Shown one piece after another: positions 33,008 to 41,308 of a stretch of DNA of 62,316 nt; positions within the stretch are counted from its first letter, which is position 1; each line of letters starts with the position of its first letter. The translations under genes were made by a program, and so were the position numbers. Origin of the DNA: PALSA-1006 sp964532405 (GTDB taxonomy: Bacteria; Pseudomonadota; Gammaproteobacteria; Burkholderiales; Gallionellaceae); assembly GCA_964532405.1 (NCBI GenBank), contig CAZHIC010000013.1:1-62316 (forward strand). The letters run 5' to 3'. The notes beneath the pieces were generated by a model. That model was not told where the DNA came from. It worked only from the letters and a program-made list of their open reading frames with translations, and did no database searches.

Positions 33008-33588
33008 TTTAGGCTCACTCCTTTTTCCTGTAGTTTTGCGGCCAGCGCATGTGTTGCGCGCGAGCAATGTGTTTTTACGCTCCCTTCGGAGCATCCCATT
33101 GCTTCCGCAGTTTCAGCGGTATCCAAGTCCTCCCAGTAACGCAGCAGGAAGGCTTCGCGTTGACGCGTGGGCAGCCCGATCAAAGCTTCTTCAATGAGAG
33201 CAATCAGTTGCGACTGTTCAAGCGAGGTATCTGGCTCGGGAGGTTGCGAGTGGTTGTTTTTGTCTTGCAGCGTGTCCAGCGGGTCGTAATTCTCCGCATC
33301 GTGCTGGGGGGCAAGCGAAGAGAACAGCGCCGTCCAGAAGGTGCGCACTTTTTGCCTGCGGTAGTAGTCGCGGATGGTGTTTTGCAGGATGCGCTGGAAC
33401 AGCATGGGGAATTCGTCCACAGGCTTGTCGCCGTATTTTTCGGCGAGTTTAAGCATGGCGTCCTGCACAATGTCCAGCGCGGCATGTTCGTCGCGAACCG
33501 CAAACAGTGCCTGTTTGTAGGCGCGTCGTTCGACTTCGACCAGAAATTGCGAAAGTTCGTAGTGGCTGCTCAGCTTGAAAGCTCCCAT
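32995..33588 (-). CDS. ECF-type RNA polymerase sigma factor
   Basis: The 197 residues contain sigma region 2 (FAVRDEHAALDIVQDAMLKLAE, then FQRILQNTIRDYYRRQ) and region 4 (GLPTRQREAFLLRYWEDLDTAETAEAMGCSEGSVKTHCSRA, quoted in parts). It fits the ECF sigma family. It is the first gene of a three-gene run with DUF3619 and DUF3106. Its regulon and signal cannot be read from the window. It is divergent from ilvB. Confidence 0.9.
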   Translation of the reverse strand: MGAFKLSSHYELSQFLVEVERRAYKQALFAVRDEHAALDIVQDAMLKLAEKYGDKPVDEFPMLFQRILQNTIRDYYRRQKVRTFWTALFSSLAPQHDAENYDPLDTLQDKNNHSQPPEPDTSLEQSQLIALIEEALIGLPTRQREAFLLRYWEDLDTAETAEAMGCSEGSVKTHCSRATHALAAKLQEKGVSLKWTI

Positions 33589-33660
33589 AGAGTGGGGCGG
33601 AATACTAACAAATTCCTGCCTGAGTTTGAGGCTTTTGTAACATCCCGACTCGCGCAGGGG

Positions 33661-33689
33661 TTGACCAAAACGCTGCCAGCCTTTATCTT
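33661..33689 (+). promoter_or_regulatory. Probable sigma-70 promoter of ilvBHC
   Basis: TTGACC (33661-33666), a 17-bp spacer and TATCTT (33684-33689) lie 39 bp before the ilvB start. The leader is too short for a leucine/valine-rich attenuator peptide, and none is seen. Confidence 0.55.
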
Positions 33690-33727
33690 GCGCGGTTCTT
33701 TAATCTTTGCCAGCTAGGGTTGTTGAT

Positions 33728-35434
33728 ATGGAACTGACAGGCGCAGAAATAGCGATCAGGTGTTTGCAGGAAGAGGGCGTCGAATATGTGTTCGGCTATC
33801 CTGGCGGGGCGGTGTTGTTTATTTATGACGCACTGTTCAACCAAGATCAGGTCAAGCATATTTTGGTGCGTCACGAGCAAGCTGCGGTGCATGCCGCTGA
33901 CGGCTATTCACGTTCCACTGACAAGGTGGGTGTCGCGCTGGTGACATCCGGCCCGGGCGTGACCAATGCGGTGACGGGGATTGCCACCGCTTATATGGAT
34001 TCCATTCCGCTGGTGGTCATCAGCGGTCAGGTGCCCACCAGTTATATCGGCGAAGATGCGTTTCAGGAGGTGGATACGGTGGGTATCACGCGTCCCTGCG
34101 TGAAGCACAACTTCCTGGTGAAGGATGCCAAGGATATTGCCAGCACGATGAAGAAAGCGTTCTATCTGGCCAAGAGCGGACGCCCCGGTCCGGTATTGGT
34201 GGATATTCCCAAGGATGTCTCGAATCAAAAGGCAGAGTACAGCTATCCCTCCACGGTGAGCGTTCGTTCATATCATCCAGAGCAACGCGGCGATGCTGCT
34301 CAGATCAAACGCGCCGCGCAGCTCTTGATCGAAGCCAAACGCCCGATGATTTACGCGGGAGGTGGCGTGGTGCTGTCTGATGCGTCCAGGCAACTGGCCG
34401 ACTTGGTACACCTGTTGGGCGCACCCTGTACCAACACCTTGATGGGCTTGGGCGGCTATCCCGCGACCGACAAGCAGTTTGTCGGTATGCTGGGTATGCA
34501 CGGCACTTACGAAGCCAACATGGGCATGCAGAACTGCGACGTGTTGCTGGCGGTGGGCGCGCGTTTCGATGACCGCGTGATCGGCAACGTGGCGCACTTC
34601 GGCTCGGTGCCGCGCAAGATTATTCACATCGACATCGACCCGGCTTCTATTTCCAAACGCGTGAAAGTGGATGTGCCCATCGTCGGCGATGTGGCGAATG
34701 TGCTGGGGGACTTGCTCGCAGTGCTGCATAGCAGCAAACAAAAACCGGAAGCCGCCGCGTTGGATGCTTGGTGGAAGCAGATCGACGAATGGCGTAGCCG
34801 CAATTCGCTGGCCTACAAGAATTCCAGCGAGATCATCAAGCCGCAATATGTGATCGAAAAACTGTATGAAATCACGCACGGCGCAGCCTTCGTGACTTCG
34901 GATGTGGGGCAACATCAGATGTGGGCGGCGCAGTATTACAAATTCGACCAGCCGCGCCGGTGGATCAATTCCGGCGGCTTGGGCACGATGGGCTTCGGCT
35001 TGCCGGCGGCGATGGGCGTGCAGCTCGCGCATCCGGATGCGAACGTGGCCTGCGTGACGGGCGAGGGCAGCATCCAGATGAATATTCAGGAGCTGTCCAC
35101 CTGCAAGCAGTTCCGTCTGCCGATCAAGGTGATCTCGTTGAACAATCGTTATCTCGGTATGGTGCGGCAATGGCAGCAGTTTTTCCACGGTAATCGATAT
35201 GCGGAATCGTACATGGATGCCTTGCCGGATTTCGTCAAGCTGGCCGAGGCCTACGGTCACGTAGGTATCCGCGTGGACAAGCCGTCCGATGTGGAAGGCG
35301 CGTTGCGCGAGGCGTTCGCCCGCAAGAATGATCTGGTGTTTATGGACTTTCAAACCGACCCGACCGAAAACGTGTTTCCTATGGTGCCGGGCGGCAAGGG
35401 TTTGTCCGAAGTGATTTTGGCGGAGGATTTGTAA
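33728..35434 (+). CDS. ilvB: Acetolactate synthase large subunit
   Basis: A thiamine-diphosphate enzyme of 568 residues that joins two pyruvates (or pyruvate and 2-oxobutyrate), the first common step of branched-chain amino acid synthesis. It shows the catalytic Glu region (HEQAAVHAADGYSRS), the central FAD-binding domain with GARFDDRVIG and the diphosphate motif with GEGSIQMNIQELST. The start is ATG 33728 (MELTGAEIAIRCLQEEGVEY). It overlaps ilvH by one base, giving a coupled large-small subunit pair. Confidence 0.95.
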   Translation: MELTGAEIAIRCLQEEGVEYVFGYPGGAVLFIYDALFNQDQVKHILVRHEQAAVHAADGYSRSTDKVGVALVTSGPGVTNAVTGIATAYMDSIPLVVISGQVPTSYIGEDAFQEVDTVGITRPCVKHNFLVKDAKDIASTMKKAFYLAKSGRPGPVLVDIPKDVSNQKAEYSYPSTVSVRSYHPEQRGDAAQIKRAAQLLIEAKRPMIYAGGGVVLSDASRQLADLVHLLGAPCTNTLMGLGGYPATDKQFVGMLGMHGTYEANMGMQNCDVLLAVGARFDDRVIGNVAHFGSVPRKIIHIDIDPASISKRVKVDVPIVGDVANVLGDLLAVLHSSKQKPEAAALDAWWKQIDEWRSRNSLAYKNSSEIIKPQYVIEKLYEITHGAAFVTSDVGQHQMWAAQYYKFDQPRRWINSGGLGTMGFGLPAAMGVQLAHPDANVACVTGEGSIQMNIQELSTCKQFRLPIKVISLNNRYLGMVRQWQQFFHGNRYAESYMDALPDFVKLAEAYGHVGIRVDKPSDVEGALREAFARKNDLVFMDFQTDPTENVFPMVPGGKGLSEVILAEDL

Positions 35435-35925
35435 TGCGACATATTATTTCTCTGCTGATGGAAAATGAAGCCGGTGCATTGTCGCGCGTGGCGGGTTTAT
35501 TTTCGGCGCGCGGTTACAACATCGAATCTTTGACGGTGGCGCCGACCGAGGATGAGTCGCTGTCGCGTATGACCATCGTGACACGCGGCTCCGATGCGGT
35601 CATCGAGCAAATAAATAAACAATTGAATAAGCTCATCGAAGTCGTTGCGGTGATGGATCTGACCGAAGGCGACCACTTGGAACGTGAATTGATGCTGCTC
35701 AAGCTGCGCGCGCAGGGTGAAGCGCGCGAAGAGTTGAAGCGCATGGTCGATATTTTCCGTGGGCGCATCATCGACGTTTCCGACACGACCTACACCATCG
35801 AACTGACCGGAACGGGTTCCAAGCTGGATAGTTTTTTGCAGGCGATCGACCGCAATTTGATTCTGGAGACGGTGCGTACCGGCTCATCTGGAATCGGGCG
35901 CGGTGACCGTATTTTGAAACTGTGA
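35434..35925 (+). CDS. ilvH: Acetolactate synthase small (regulatory) subunit
   Basis: The 163 residues begin MRHIISLLMENEAGALSRVAGLFSARGYNIESL, an ACT domain that binds valine for feedback inhibition, followed by the C-terminal domain with ELMLLKLRAQGEAREEL and SGSSGIGRGDRILKL-like residues (here TGSSGIGRGD). It activates the large subunit. Its start overlaps the ilvB stop (TAATG). Confidence 0.95.
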   Translation: MRHIISLLMENEAGALSRVAGLFSARGYNIESLTVAPTEDESLSRMTIVTRGSDAVIEQINKQLNKLIEVVAVMDLTEGDHLERELMLLKLRAQGEAREELKRMVDIFRGRIIDVSDTTYTIELTGTGSKLDSFLQAIDRNLILETVRTGSSGIGRGDRILKL

Positions 35926-36003
35926 AAAGTGAAAAGTGAAAAGTGAAACGTAAAAGCATGGGATTCCGTGCGCGCGTTTCACATTTCACGTTTCACATTT
36001 CAC
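35923..36003. repeat. GTGAAAAGTGAAA / TTTCACATTTCAC repeat cluster before ilvC
   Basis: Three tandem GTGAAAA(G) units (from 35923) face TTTCACATTTCACGTTTCACATTTCAC (to 36003), making a long imperfect hairpin of short direct repeats. A related cluster lies after ilvC. Such arrays are intergenic repeats; here they may shape the ilvBH-ilvC mRNA junction. Confidence 0.75.
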
Positions 36004-36022
36004 GCATTTACTAGGAGTAATC

Positions 36023-37039
36023 ATGAAAGTTTATTACGACAAAGACGCAGACCTATCCCTGATCAAGGGCAAACAAGTGGCCATCATCGGATACGGCTCG
36101 CAAGGCCATGCGCACGCGCAAAACTTGCAAGAATCGGGGGTCAAGGTGATCGTCGGTTTGCGCAAGAGCGGCGCATCTTGGAAGAAAGCGGAAGCTGCGG
36201 GACTGAAGGTTGCCGAAGTCGCTGCTGCGGTGAAGAGCGCCGACGTAGTGATGATGCTGTTGCCCGACGAAAATATTCCCGATGTCTACAACGTGGAAGT
36301 AGCGCCGAACATGAAGGCAGGTGCCGCACTGGCCTTCGCGCACGGTTTTAACGTGCATTACAACCAGGTGGTGCCGCGCGCCGACATCGACGTCATCATG
36401 ATCGCCCCCAAGGGCCCCGGCCACACCGTGCGTTCCGAATACCTCAAGGGCGGCGGCGTACCTACACTGATCGCCGTGTACCAAGACAAAAGCGGCAAGG
36501 CTAAAGACATCGCGTTGTCCTATGCGGCAGCGAACGGCGGCACCAAGGGCGGCGTGATCGAAACCAATTTCCGTGAAGAAACTGAGACCGACCTGTTCGG
36601 CGAACAAGCTGTGTTATGCGGCGGTGCGGTGGAGCTGGTCAAGGCCGGTTTCGAAACACTGACCGAAGCGGGCTACGCGCCCGAAATGGCTTACTTCGAG
36701 TGCTTGCACGAACTGAAGCTGATCGTTGACCTGATGTACGAAGGCGGCATCGCCAACATGAACTACTCTATCTCCAACAATGCGGAATACGGCGAATACG
36801 TGACGGGTCATCGCGTGATTGGCGATGAAGCGCGCGCCGCGATGAAGGAATGTCTGAAAAATATCCAGAACGGCCAATACGCCAAGCAGTTCATTCTGGA
36901 AGGCCGCACCAACTATCCTGAAATGACCGCACGTCGTCGCTTGAATGCCGAGCATCCAATCGAAGTCGTGGGCGGTCAGTTGCGTTCCATGATGCCTTGG
37001 ATCGGTAATAACAAGCTGGTCGATCAGTCGAAGAACTAA
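36023..37039 (+). CDS. ilvC: Ketol-acid reductoisomerase (class I)
   Basis: The 338 residues have the N-terminal NADPH-binding domain (VAIIGYGSQGHAHAQNL, GLRKSGASWKKAE) and the all-helical catalytic domain with the metal ligands in TETDLFGEQAVLCGG and LHELKLIVDLMYEGG. It converts acetolactate to the dihydroxy acid for valine, leucine and isoleucine synthesis. Length fits the short class I form. Strong GGAG upstream. It is flanked on both sides by GTGAAA-type repeats. Confidence 0.97.
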   Translation: MKVYYDKDADLSLIKGKQVAIIGYGSQGHAHAQNLQESGVKVIVGLRKSGASWKKAEAAGLKVAEVAAAVKSADVVMMLLPDENIPDVYNVEVAPNMKAGAALAFAHGFNVHYNQVVPRADIDVIMIAPKGPGHTVRSEYLKGGGVPTLIAVYQDKSGKAKDIALSYAAANGGTKGGVIETNFREETETDLFGEQAVLCGGAVELVKAGFETLTEAGYAPEMAYFECLHELKLIVDLMYEGGIANMNYSISNNAEYGEYVTGHRVIGDEARAAMKECLKNIQNGQYAKQFILEGRTNYPEMTARRRLNAEHPIEVVGGQLRSMMPWIGNNKLVDQSKN

Positions 37040-37045
37040 ATGATT

Positions 37046-37125
37046 GTGAAAAGTGAAAGGTGAAACGTAGAACCCTTGCTTCGTTTCACCCTTCACAGCT
37101 TCATCTTCACGTTTCACATTTCACA
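37046..37125. repeat. GTGAAA-type repeat cluster after ilvC
   Basis: GTGAAAAGTGAAAGGTGAAACG (from 37046) faces CGTTTCACCCTTCACAG and TTCACGTTTCACATTTCACAG (to 37125). It is the same repeat class as the cluster before ilvC and can fold into a large hairpin between ilvC and psd. Confidence 0.75.
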
Positions 37126-37138
37126 GGTACATCTTCAC

Positions 37139-37777
37139 ATGAACTCATATCCCCACCCCATCATTGCCCGCGAGGGTTGGCCGTTTCTGGCTATTTCCCT
37201 GATTCTTGCTATCGCTGCCACCGTGTGGTGCGCTGCTTGGTCGATTCCGTTGTGGATCATCTTTGTGTTCGTATTGCAGTTCTTCCGCGATCCGCCGCGC
37301 GAGATACCGCAACAGGCCGGTGCGGTGTTGTCGCCGGCGGATGGTCGGGTCATCAAGGTCGAACGCACACAAGATCCCTACGGCCAACGCGATGCGATCC
37401 TGGTCAGCGTGTTCATGAACGTGTTCAACGTGCATTCCAACCGCAGCCCGGTGGATGGCACGATACAAAAAGTGCAATATTTCCCCGGTAAATTCGTGAA
37501 TGCCGATCTGGATAAGGCTTCGCTGGAGAATGAGCGCAATGCCATCGTGCTGAACACCGCCGATGGGCAGACTGTCACCTTCGTGCAAGTGGCCGGACTG
37601 ATTGCACGCCGTATCCTGTGCTACGTCAAAGCGGGCGATGTACTATCGCGCGGTCAGCGTTACGGCTTTATCCGCTTCGGTTCGCGCGTGGATGTGTATT
37701 TGCCGCTCACGGCTACCGTCAAGGTGAGCATCGGTGATAAAGTGTCCGCCACGACCACTATTCTGGCTCAGTTGTAA
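37139..37777 (+). CDS. psd: Phosphatidylserine decarboxylase proenzyme
   Basis: The 212 residues match the short Psd form: an N-terminal membrane segment, FFRDPPREIPQQ, VLSPADGRVI, VFMNVFNVHSNRSPVDG and the self-cleavage site FGSR near the C-terminus, where the Ser becomes the pyruvoyl group. It makes phosphatidylethanolamine from phosphatidylserine at the inner membrane. pssA, which makes the substrate, follows after seven bases. The start is ATG 37139. Confidence 0.94.
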   Translation: MNSYPHPIIAREGWPFLAISLILAIAATVWCAAWSIPLWIIFVFVLQFFRDPPREIPQQAGAVLSPADGRVIKVERTQDPYGQRDAILVSVFMNVFNVHSNRSPVDGTIQKVQYFPGKFVNADLDKASLENERNAIVLNTADGQTVTFVQVAGLIARRILCYVKAGDVLSRGQRYGFIRFGSRVDVYLPLTATVKVSIGDKVSATTTILAQL

Positions 37778-37784
37778 ATACACC

Positions 37785-38540
37785 ATGACCGACTTGGACA
37801 ACCGCAAACCCCCGATGGACTTACGCCGCCGCAGTATCTATCTGCTGCCGAACCTGTTTACCACGGGTGCGCTGTTCGCCGGCTTCTATGCCATCGTGCA
37901 AGCGATGAACAGCAAGTTCGAATATGCGGCAGTGGCCATCTTTATCGCAATGGTGCTGGACGGCTTGGACGGTCGCGTGGCGCGTCTGACGCACACGCAA
38001 AGCGAGTTCGGCGCGGAATACGACAGCTTGTCCGATATGGTCTCGTTCGGCGTGGCCCCCTCACTGTTGATGTACGAATGGGCATTTCGCGATCTGGGCA
38101 AAATCGGTTGGTTCGCGGCGTTTATTTATTGTGCAGGTACGGCGCTACGTCTGGCCCGCTTCAACACCAACATCGACGTGGTGGATAAACGCTACTTTCA
38201 GGGCTTGCCGAGCCCCGCTGCTGCGGCGTTGGTGGCCGGTTTCGTGTGGGTGATGGGAGACATCGGTTACGTTGGACAGGAGTTGCGTTGGTATGCGGCT
38301 GCACTCACTGTGTTTGCCGGTTTGAGCATGGTGAGCAATGTCCTCTTCTACAGCTTCAAAGATTTCAACATGCGCAAAAGCGTTCCCTTCATCGCTATTT
38401 TTGTGCTGGCATTGTTCTTTATTCTGATCTCCAGCTATCCGCCCGGCGTACTGTTCTTCATTTTTCTGGGCTACGCACTTTCCGGCTACGTTTCGTGGCT
38501 GTTGAAGATGCGCAAGCCGCCTGCAAAACCTTTACCCTGA
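37785..38540 (+). CDS. pssA: CDP-diacylglycerol-serine O-phosphatidyltransferase
   Basis: The 251 residues have about eight membrane helices and the CDP-alcohol phosphatidyltransferase signature in DGLDGRVARLTHTQSEFGAEYDSLSD (quoted in part), with its conserved metal-binding Asp residues. It makes phosphatidylserine for Psd. The start at 37785 lies just after psd, so the two probably share a transcript ending at the strong terminator at 38567. Confidence 0.95.
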   Translation: MTDLDNRKPPMDLRRRSIYLLPNLFTTGALFAGFYAIVQAMNSKFEYAAVAIFIAMVLDGLDGRVARLTHTQSEFGAEYDSLSDMVSFGVAPSLLMYEWAFRDLGKIGWFAAFIYCAGTALRLARFNTNIDVVDKRYFQGLPSPAAAALVAGFVWVMGDIGYVGQELRWYAAALTVFAGLSMVSNVLFYSFKDFNMRKSVPFIAIFVLALFFILISSYPPGVLFFIFLGYALSGYVSWLLKMRKPPAKPLP

Positions 38541-38566
38541 TCGGCATTTAGTCTGCGGACATAATG

Positions 38567-38597
38567 AAAAAGGCGCATCGTTACGATGCGCCTTTTT
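38567..38597. terminator. Bidirectional terminator, pssA / CBS gene
   Basis: AAAAAGGCGCATCG-TTA-CGATGCGCCTTTTT is a perfect stem with A-tract and T-tract on opposite sides, between convergent genes. Confidence 0.92.
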
Positions 38598-38619
38598 GCT
38601 GGATGCAACTTGGTAAAGC

Positions 38620-39192
38620 TTATTTGGCTTGAGTCGTTTTGCGGCGGGCAAAGTCGGTCAAGCGCAAGACCTTGGCGGAAGAGAACAAGCCGCACAGGTG
38701 GTGCTCTTTGCCATCTTTGTGATCCAGTACGGGAAGGTGTGTGCGTCCGGTCCTTTGGAAAGCGTCGAGTAAGCCTTGAACAGTGACGGATTCGACATTT
38801 TTCATCTCGACGCTGACCCAGTCTTCGACCTTTTCCATGATGTCTTTGACTTGGATGTCCTTATGCGTGACACGGCGATCGGCGAAACCGACGCTTTGCA
38901 GGTAGCGCATCGGCTTTTCGCCCATGATGTCGTAAGAAGTGATCATGCCGAGAATTTTTTGCGATGCCGCATCAACCACGAAGCCGATACGCAGACCAGC
39001 GATCTTCATTTTTTGCAGTGCTTCGTCGAGGGTGTCTTCCGGGTCGACTTTGAAAAGAGCGCGCACACGGAAGTCCGTCATAACCGAAGTGGCCGGGTCG
39101 CTTAACGCCACCTGCCATGGCTCGTTGCTGGGAGCCAGTATGTTGGAAACTTCAGAAAAAGTATGCAAAGTGTTCGGCTTTTGGTGTCCCAT
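38620..39192 (-). CDS. CBS-domain pair protein
   Basis: The 190 residues contain two CBS motifs: one around DEALQKMKIAGLRIGFVVD...ILGMITSYDIMG (residues ~55-95), another around VQGLLDAFQRTGRTHLPVLD...CGLFSSAKVLRL (~135-180). CBS pairs bind adenine nucleotides and regulate partner proteins. No catalytic domain is present, so it is a stand-alone sensor of unknown target. Upstream is a large hairpin. Confidence 0.85.
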   Translation of the reverse strand: MGHQKPNTLHTFSEVSNILAPSNEPWQVALSDPATSVMTDFRVRALFKVDPEDTLDEALQKMKIAGLRIGFVVDAASQKILGMITSYDIMGEKPMRYLQSVGFADRRVTHKDIQVKDIMEKVEDWVSVEMKNVESVTVQGLLDAFQRTGRTHLPVLDHKDGKEHHLCGLFSSAKVLRLTDFARRKTTQAK

Positions 39193-39247
39193 TTAATTCT
39201 CCGTCGATCTTGTTAGTTGGTGCTTTCCGGGGGCGAAGTATAACGCC

Positions 39248-39279
39248 TTCGGAATTTCCCGTCAGCGGGAAATTCCGAA
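39248..39279. repeat. 14-bp perfect hairpin
   Basis: TTCGGAATTTCCCG-TCAG-CGGGAAATTCCGAA, followed by TTTTG on the plus strand. It sits between the CBS gene start and the end of the DUF1841 gene, 55 bp upstream of the former. A terminator for minus-strand transcription from DUF1841 is plausible. Confidence 0.75.
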
Positions 39280-39316
39280 TTTTGCATAGACATGTTGTGC
39301 TGTTTACGATGTGCCA

Positions 39317-39739
39317 TCACTGCTTTTCAAGGCAAGCCAGATAAATCGCCGCATCCGGCGCGGTCTTGTTGCGCTGCGCCTGCCAGATCATCTCGTTCAA
39401 GCAGTCCATCATCGCGTGCTGCGCCTCGTGTTCCGATGCGTATTTGTGCGTGAGTCGCGAAAATTGTTCGCGTATGCCGTGCGGTTGGCCGATGGATATC
39501 TGCTCTTCGATGGTGAGGTGCATCATCAGGTGTAGGAAGGGATTCACGGCATTGCCATCCGGCGCGTAGTCCTTATCCCGGTTGCGTTCTGGGGCGGCGA
39601 GCAACTCGTGGTATTCGGGGTGCTTGGCTATGAGCTGGGCGGTGAGGTCTTCCAGCGGCGAGAGCAGTTCGCCCGCCCGGCGCTTGCGCCATGTCTCGAA
39701 CAGGAATTGTCGGGCTTGATCGCGGGTGGGATTGAACAT
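39317..39739 (-). CDS. DUF1841 family protein
   Basis: The 140 residues begin MFNPTRDQARQFLFETW and contain NPFLHLMMHLTIEEQISIGQPHGIRE, the DUF1841 core, with several conserved His. The family is found mostly in beta- and gammaproteobacteria and its function is unknown. AAGGG precedes the ATG at 39739; a nine-codon extension upstream is not supported. In many genomes it lies near nth, as here. Confidence 0.87.
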   Translation of the reverse strand: MFNPTRDQARQFLFETWRKRRAGELLSPLEDLTAQLIAKHPEYHELLAAPERNRDKDYAPDGNAVNPFLHLMMHLTIEEQISIGQPHGIREQFSRLTHKYASEHEAQHAMMDCLNEMIWQAQRNKTAPDAAIYLACLEKQ

Positions 39740-39753
39740 AGTTAAACCCTTGC

Positions 39754-39953
39754 ACCACAGAGACACGGAGACACAGAGAAAAGACTTTCATAAAAGCATT
39801 TCTGTAATGTTGGTCTCCTGCGGCTGAAAAGCGCATCTGAACTGAGTCCTGATGTGCTGTTGGTTATCTCTGTGTCTCTGATGGAACAACTAGCCATGCG
39901 ACTAAGGCTGGCAAAAGCGCCAGCCAAGTCGCTGGTTATATGTCTCGGTGGTG
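39754..39953. repeat. CACCACAGAGACAC palindrome interrupted by repeat copy B
   Basis: The left arm ACCACAGAGACACGGAGACACAGAG (39754 on) is matched by a split right arm: TCTCTGTGTCTC (39867-39878) and TGTCTCGGTGGTG (39941-39953). The 'ACTAGCCAT' repeat copy B (39889-39939) lies in the break, as if it had inserted into an older palindrome. No gene is present. Confidence 0.6.
39889..39939 (+). repeat. Palindromic repeat family 'ACTAGCCAT', copy B
   Basis: The 51-bp unit ACTAGCCATGCGACTAAGG...CCAAGTCGCTGGTTAT has the central stem GCTGGC/GCCAGC. Relative to copy A the stem bases change in a paired way (GGTTGGC/GCCAACC versus GGCTGGC/GCCAGCC), so base-pairing appears conserved. Confidence 0.78.
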
Positions 39954-39965
39954 AATATTTTTTCA

Positions 39966-40598
39966 TCAGAAAACCTTCTTTTTAAATTCGCACAGACTTT
40001 CGATAATGCACTCGCCGCATTTGGGTTTGCGTGCCTGACAGATATAGCGCCCGTGCAGAATCAGCCAGTGGTGCGCGTGCAGTTTGAATTCGTCCGGCAC
40101 GAACTTGAGCAGCTTTTGTTCCACTTCCAGCACGTTTTTGCCGGGGGCGATGCCCGTGCGATTGGAGATGCGAAAGATGTGCGTGTCGACCGCGATAGTC
40201 GGGTGACCGAAAGCGGTATTCAGCACCACGTTCGCCGTCTTGCGCCCCACGCCGGGCAAGGCTTCCAATGCCTCGCGCGTTTGCGGCACTGCGCCGCTGT
40301 GCTTTTCCAGCAGCAACTGGCAAGTTTGTATAACGTGTTTGGCTTTGGTTTTATACAGACCGATGCGCTGGATATAACTGCGCAGCTTTTCCTCTCCCAT
40401 GTCGAGCAGCGCCTGCGGCGTGTTGGCTACGGGGAAGAGTTGTCGCGTGGCGGCATTTACGCTGATGTCGGTGGCTTGTGCCGACAGCAGCACGGCGATC
40501 AGCAGCTCGAACGGGGTGGAATATTCCAGCTCGGGTTTGGGATGGGGGTTGGCCGCTTGCAGGCGCAGAAAAATTTCACGCCGTTTGTTCGGGTTCAT
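39966..40598 (-). CDS. nth: Endonuclease III
   Basis: A DNA glycosylase/AP lyase of 210 residues acting on oxidised pyrimidines. The helix-hairpin-helix is at ALPGVGRKTANVVLNTAFG with the catalytic Lys, the catalytic Asp is in AVDTHIFRISNR, and the [4Fe-4S] ligands form Cys-x6-Cys-x2-Cys-x5-Cys near the C-terminus (CQARKPKCGECIIESLC). It follows rsxE by two bases, the classic rsxABCDGE-nth order. Confidence 0.96.
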   Translation of the reverse strand: MNPNKRREIFLRLQAANPHPKPELEYSTPFELLIAVLLSAQATDISVNAATRQLFPVANTPQALLDMGEEKLRSYIQRIGLYKTKAKHVIQTCQLLLEKHSGAVPQTREALEALPGVGRKTANVVLNTAFGHPTIAVDTHIFRISNRTGIAPGKNVLEVEQKLLKFVPDEFKLHAHHWLILHGRYICQARKPKCGECIIESLCEFKKKVF

Positions 40599-40600
40599 CG

Positions 40601-41308
40601 CTAATGCATGGAGGGCGCACAGCCGCCATCAATGGGTGCGACGATCGCATTGCCGCCGCGAGCCTTGCGTTCGGCGCGCAGGTTAAGCCAGTTCTTGCCC
40701 GCGATGAGGCAACCCAAGCCGATGAAGGCCCCGGGCGGCAGGATGGCGAGCAGGAAGCCGTGGTAGTTGGGCACGACATGGATGACCCAGTCTTTCGTGG
40801 CTGTGCCGAGTGCGAGATCAATACCGGATAACAAAGTGCCGTGACCGAATATCTCGCGCATACCGCCCAATACGGCGAGCACGGCGGTCAGGCCCAGCCC
40901 CATGGCAAAGCCGTCCAGCGCCGAAGCACCCACCGGATTCTTGGAGGCAAAGGCCTCGATACGTGCCAGCACGATGCAGTTGGTGACGATGAGCGGGATG
41001 AAGATGCCCAGCACCATGTACAGGCCGTACATGTAGGCGTTCATCAGGTATTGCACCATGGTGACCAGCACCGCGATGATGAGGATGAATACGGGGATGC
41101 GGATCTCGTTCGGTACATAGTTGCGGATCGGTGCAATGGTGGCACCGCTCAAGGCCATCACCACCGCTGTGGCCAAGCCGAGGCTCACGCCGTTTACCAC
41201 TGTGCTGCTCACCGCCAAGATGGGGCACATGCCGAGCAGTTGTACGACACCGGTATTTTGCTTCCACACACCGTTGTGGAGAATGTCTTTGTATTCCTGA
41301 AGGCTCAT
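40601..41308 (-). CDS. rsxE: Rnf/Rsx electron transport complex subunit E
   Basis: A membrane subunit of 235 residues with six helices: NTGVVQLLGMCPILAVSST near the start and LIVTNCIVLARIEAFASKNP in the middle are RnfE marks, homologous to RnfA/NqrD. The complex links ferredoxin-NAD electron transfer to ion movement or reduces SoxR. Its ATG overlaps the rsxG stop by four bases. It is the last rsx gene before nth. Confidence 0.94.
   Translation of the reverse strand: MSLQEYKDILHNGVWKQNTGVVQLLGMCPILAVSSTVVNGVSLGLATAVVMALSGATIAPIRNYVPNEIRIPVFILIIAVLVTMVQYLMNAYMYGLYMVLGIFIPLIVTNCIVLARIEAFASKNPVGASALDGFAMGLGLTAVLAVLGGMREIFGHGTLLSGIDLALGTATKDWVIHVVPNYHGFLLAILPPGAFIGLGCLIAGKNWLNLRAERKARGGNAIVAPIDGGCAPSMH

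Noticed and set aside
33600..33727. Attenuator leader peptide before ilvB
   Set aside because: The space after the promoter is under 40 bp, with no run of Val/Leu/Ile codons and no hairpin.
35923..37125. CRISPR array around ilvC
   Set aside because: The repeats are 7-8 bp tandem GTGAAA units without unique spacers and no cas genes are nearby.
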